Part shown: positions 5,835-8,397 of the stretch, piece after piece
Layout: each line of letters starts with the position of its first letter
How positions within the stretch are numbered: the stretch's first letter is position 1
DNA from: an uncultured Blautia sp.
GTDB lineage: Bacteria; Bacillota; Clostridia; Lachnospirales; Lachnospiraceae
NCBI GenBank assembly: GCA_934402155.1
Contig: CAKRTP010000077.1
Location: 1-8,397 of the forward strand
Length of the DNA: 8,397 nucleotides
Direction of reading: 5' to 3'
Notes under the pieces: model-generated
What the model saw: the letters and a program-made list of their open reading frames with translations, nothing else
Database searches by the model: none
Told to the model about the DNA's origin: nothing
Position numbers and translations under genes: made by a program

Positions 5835-7319
5835 ATGAGTGAGATGTTAGAAAAGGCTAGAAAATATGAAGCTGAACAGGGACAGGAGATAAAAGCAGAG
5901 GATCGACCGGCTTTTCATGTGAGTCCATATGTTGGATGGATGAATGATCCAAATGGTTTTTCCTGCTATCAGGGAGAGTATCATTTGTTTTACCAGTATA
6001 ATCCATATGATACACATTGGAACAGTATGCACTGGGGCCATGTGGTAAGTAAAGATCTGCTTCACTGGGAATATCTTCCGGCAGCTCTGGCACCGGACGA
6101 AGATTATGATAAGATAGGATGCTTTTCAGGAAGTGCAATAGAGCTGGACGACGGCAGACAGCTGCTGATCTATACTGCTGTAGATCAGGAGACACTGGAA
6201 GATGGAACGGTAAGGGATATTCAGACACAGGCAGTGGCTGTTGGAGATGGAAAAGATTATAAGAAATATGAAAGGAATCCGGTCCTGACAGCCAAAGATC
6301 TGCCAGAAGGTGCAAGCAAAGTGGATTTCCGGGATCCAAAGATCTGGAAAGAAAAAGATGGGTACTTCTATTGTGTGATCGGAAGCCGTCCGGCAGATGG
6401 AAGTGGACAGATTCTTCTTTACAAAAGTGCAGATGGATTTGAATGGGAATTTGTCAGTGTTCTGGCAGAAAATAAAAAACGTTATGGAAAGATGTGGGAG
6501 TGCCCGGACTTTTTCGAATTAGATGGAAAACATGTTCTTCTGACAAGTCCACAGGACATGTTGCCGGAAGGACTGGAGTTCCATAATGGAAATGGGACCT
6601 TATGTATCATCGGAGAGATGGATCCGGAGATACATACCTTAAAAGAAGAGACAGTACAAAGCGTCGATTATGGAATGGATTATTATGCAATGCAGACGTT
6701 GCTTGCACCGGATGGCCGTAGAATTATGATCGCCTGGATGCAGAACTGGGATACGACTGCCCATCGTTGTAATGACTCAAAATGGTTTGCGCAAATGAGT
6801 CTGCCGAGAGAATTGTCTGTGAAAAACGGAAGACTTTATCAGACTCCGATCAAAGAACTCGATGCAATGCATAAAGACAGAGTTGAGTACAACGATGTAG
6901 TAATAGATAATGATGCGATCACATTAGACAAAATCGAAGGACGAACTATAGATATGGAACTTGTGATACGTCCGGAAGATAAAGAAAATGTGTATAAGAA
7001 ATTTGTATTACGTTTTGCACAGAATGAGAAGTTTCATACAGAATTAAGTTTCCGCCCGGATGAGTCTGTCCTGAAAATTGACAGAAAATTTTCAGGAACC
7101 GAACGAGCATTAGTTCATCAGAGAAGGTGTCTGGTAAATGGCGATGCCAATGAATTAAAGCTTCGTGTGATCCTGGATAGATTCAGTGCTGAAATATTTA
7201 TTAATGATGGTGAGCAGGTTATGTCTGCTGTTATATTTACAGAACAAGAGGCAAAAGGAATTTCATTCTTTGCTGAAGGTGCAGTTAAAATCGATATAGT
7301 GAAATACAATCTGGTTTAG
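5835..7319 (+). CDS. GH32 beta-fructofuranosidase (sucrose / fructo-oligosaccharide hydrolase), cytoplasmic
   Basis: This enzyme hydrolyses terminal beta-fructofuranosyl bonds, releasing fructose from sucrose, kestose-type oligosaccharides or their relatives. The 494-residue protein has all three GH32 catalytic motifs: WMNDPNG with nucleophile D38, FRDP with transition-state stabiliser D167, and WECPDFF with acid/base E222. The five-bladed propeller spans about 25-340. The C-terminal beta-sandwich ends with LRVILDRFSAEIFINDGEQV. There is no signal peptide, so it acts on imported sugar. The start is ATG 5835, with AGGAG at 5823-5827 and 7-nt spacing. A longer frame from GTG 5796 would overlap the binding-protein gene and has no good site. 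It resembles sucrose-6-phosphate hydrolases (SacA/ScrB), but the ABC transporter and fructokinase alongside imply unphosphorylated substrate. Confidence 0.95.
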   Translation: MSEMLEKARKYEAEQGQEIKAEDRPAFHVSPYVGWMNDPNGFSCYQGEYHLFYQYNPYDTHWNSMHWGHVVSKDLLHWEYLPAALAPDEDYDKIGCFSGSAIELDDGRQLLIYTAVDQETLEDGTVRDIQTQAVAVGDGKDYKKYERNPVLTAKDLPEGASKVDFRDPKIWKEKDGYFYCVIGSRPADGSGQILLYKSADGFEWEFVSVLAENKKRYGKMWECPDFFELDGKHVLLTSPQDMLPEGLEFHNGNGTLCIIGEMDPEIHTLKEETVQSVDYGMDYYAMQTLLAPDGRRIMIAWMQNWDTTAHRCNDSKWFAQMSLPRELSVKNGRLYQTPIKELDAMHKDRVEYNDVVIDNDAITLDKIEGRTIDMELVIRPEDKENVYKKFVLRFAQNEKFHTELSFRPDESVLKIDRKFSGTERALVHQRRCLVNGDANELKLRVILDRFSAEIFINDGEQVMSAVIFTEQEAKGISFFAEGAVKIDIVKYNLV

Positions 7320-7329
7320 GAAAAAAATT

Positions 7330-8292
7330 ATGATGAAAAAATATGATGTAGTGGCACTTGGAGAATTGTTAATTGATTTTACAGAAAATGGAAAAAGTAA
7401 TCAGGGAAACCCACTTTTTGAGGCAAATCCAGGAGGCGCACCCTGCAATGTACTTGCAATGCTGACGAAACTAGGACATAAGACGGCATTCATCGGAAAA
7501 GTAGGTGAAGATTTTTTCGGAGAACAGCTGAGAGATGTGATAACAGAAGTAGGGATTGATGCAAAAGGATTATGTACAGACAAGGAAATCCATACAACAC
7601 TGGCAATGGTGCATACTTATCCGGATGGAGACAGAGATTTCTCATTTTATCGAAATCCGGGAGCAGATATGATGTTGAATAAAACGGAAATTCAGGCAGA
7701 ACTTATTAAAGAAACAAAAATCTTCCATTTCGGAACATTGTCTATGACACATGAAGGAGTACGTGAAGCAACAAAAGAAGCAATTCGTATTGCAGAAGAG
7801 TCTGGTGCAGTTATTTCTTTTGATCCGAACTTACGTCCACCTCTCTGGAATTCTTTGGATGAGGCAAAGGAACAGGTATTATATGGATTAGCACACTGCC
7901 ATATTCTGAAAATCTCAGATAATGAGATTCAGTGGCTGACAGGTGAAGAAGACTATACTGCCGGGGTAAACTGGATCAGAGAAAGATATCAGATTCAGCT
8001 GATTCTTGTATCTATGGGGAAAGAAGGAAGTCGTGCATATTATAACGGAACAATGGTAGAAGTAAAACCATTCCTTCAGAAAAATACAATTGAGACGACA
8101 GGAGCAGGAGATACATTCTGTGGTTGTGTATTACATTATATTTGTGAACACGGAATGGAAGATTTAGATGAAAATAAACTAAAGGAAATGTTGACTTTTG
8201 CAAATGCAGCAGCATCTGTGATCACAACAAGAAAAGGGGCACTGCGTGTAATGCCGACGAGGGATGAAATTCAGAAAACATGTGAAATGTGA
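7330..8292 (+). CDS. Fructokinase, PfkB (ribokinase-like) family
   Basis: This should phosphorylate fructose with ATP to fructose 6-phosphate, feeding the sugar released by the upstream GH32 enzyme into glycolysis. The 320-residue protein has the PfkB hallmarks: GELLIDF (11-17) near the N-terminus, GGAPCNV (35-41) at the sugar site, GKVGEDFFG (56-64), DPNLRPPLW, and the C-terminal signature ETTGAGDTFCG with catalytic base D261. The binding site AGGA (7318-7321) overlaps the GH32 stop codon. ATG 7330 and ATG 7333 are both possible starts. The reading frame looks full length, ending ALRVMPTRDEIQKTCEM. Its TGA stop (8290-8292) coincides with the left edge of the copied hsp20 segment, so the true 3' end could differ if that junction is artificial. 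No terminator is seen after it. Confidence 0.93.
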   Translation: MMKKYDVVALGELLIDFTENGKSNQGNPLFEANPGGAPCNVLAMLTKLGHKTAFIGKVGEDFFGEQLRDVITEVGIDAKGLCTDKEIHTTLAMVHTYPDGDRDFSFYRNPGADMMLNKTEIQAELIKETKIFHFGTLSMTHEGVREATKEAIRIAEESGAVISFDPNLRPPLWNSLDEAKEQVLYGLAHCHILKISDNEIQWLTGEEDYTAGVNWIRERYQIQLILVSMGKEGSRAYYNGTMVEVKPFLQKNTIETTGAGDTFCGCVLHYICEHGMEDLDENKLKEMLTFANAAASVITTRKGALRVMPTRDEIQKTCEM

Positions 8293-8397
8293 AGATGGCA
8301 TTCTGAAACTTTCTGTTCCGAAGAAAGCACCGAAGGCCGTAGAAGAAAAAGATGGTTATATCGCAATCGAAGGTTAACTTCCATTGCTTATTCTCCC
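8290..8397 (+). repeat. Direct repeat, right copy, running to the window edge
   Basis: This is an exact 108-base copy of 840-947 in the same orientation, starting within the fructokinase stop codon. It reaches the last base of the window, so its full length is unknown. The ten bases just before it (8280-8289) do not continue the identity, although the few bases nearest the junction look similar (GAAATG here, AAAATA at the left copy). Confidence 0.97.
8291..8377 (+). pseudogene. hsp20 3'-end fragment (28 codons plus stop)
   Basis: This holds codons 124-151 and the TAA stop of the Hsp20 gene at 472-927, base for base, with nothing of the upstream gene. In its original frame it reads EDGILKLSVPKK... 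to the terminal EG. It has no start codon or ribosome binding site in that frame, and the fructokinase frame stops at once on entering it. It is a non-functional fragment if real, or a junction sequence if it comes from a tandem repeat or assembly error. The lack of any substitution suggests a very recent event. Confidence 0.85.

Noticed and set aside
5857..6339. A 160-codon minus-strand frame inside the GH32 gene
   Set aside because: It is antisense to the catalytic core, whose three motifs are intact. Its Pro/Leu/His/Ser-rich composition is typical of an antisense shadow, and no promoter or binding site was seen.
840..8397. Integrative element with att sites in the hsp20 3' end
   Set aside because: Duplication of a gene's 3' end can mark site-specific integration, but there is no integrase, excisionase or transposase between the repeats, and every gene there is a metabolic or regulatory gene.

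Overview
The window reads as chromosomal DNA from a low-to-medium GC Firmicute, most likely a gut Lachnospiraceae (Blautia/Roseburia/Dorea-like). The grounds are codon use, strong AGGAG-type ribosome binding sites, the style of the twin Hsp20 proteins, and an LplB/YtcP-type sugar ABC transporter that has no ATPase gene beside it. The genus is inference; no rRNA or other marker gene is present.

Layout. Positions 1-927 carry two tandem small heat-shock protein genes (Hsp20/alpha-crystallin), the first cut off at its 5' end by the window edge. A 156-bp leader containing two hairpins separates them, and a clear intrinsic terminator follows the second. A convergent LacI-family repressor gene lies at 1009-2037 (minus strand). 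The 222-bp divergent control region (2038-2259) holds a good promoter in each direction and three copies of an AACCGGTT-centred operator, two of them fused into a perfect 20-bp palindrome just downstream of the predicted operon start. From 2260 to 8292 runs a tight five-gene plus-strand operon: two ABC permeases, a lipoprotein substrate-binding protein, a cytoplasmic GH32 beta-fructofuranosidase and a PfkB-family fructokinase.

How it works together. The lipoprotein should capture sucrose or short fructo-oligosaccharides outside the cell. The two permeases would import the sugar using an ATPase encoded elsewhere. GH32 would hydrolyse it in the cytoplasm, and fructokinase would phosphorylate the released fructose. 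The divergent LacI-type protein is the obvious local repressor. The exact sugar is inferred from gene content.

Most unusual feature. The last 108 bases (8290-8397) are an exact direct copy of 840-947, the 3' end of the second hsp20 gene plus its downstream flank. The copy begins inside the fructokinase stop codon and runs to the window edge. The repressor and the whole fructan operon are therefore bracketed by a direct repeat with a 7,450-bp period. This fits a tandem duplication or amplification, an excised circle read as a lariat, or an assembly artefact. The sequence alone cannot choose among them. No integrase, transposase, CRISPR array, tRNA or rRNA was seen.
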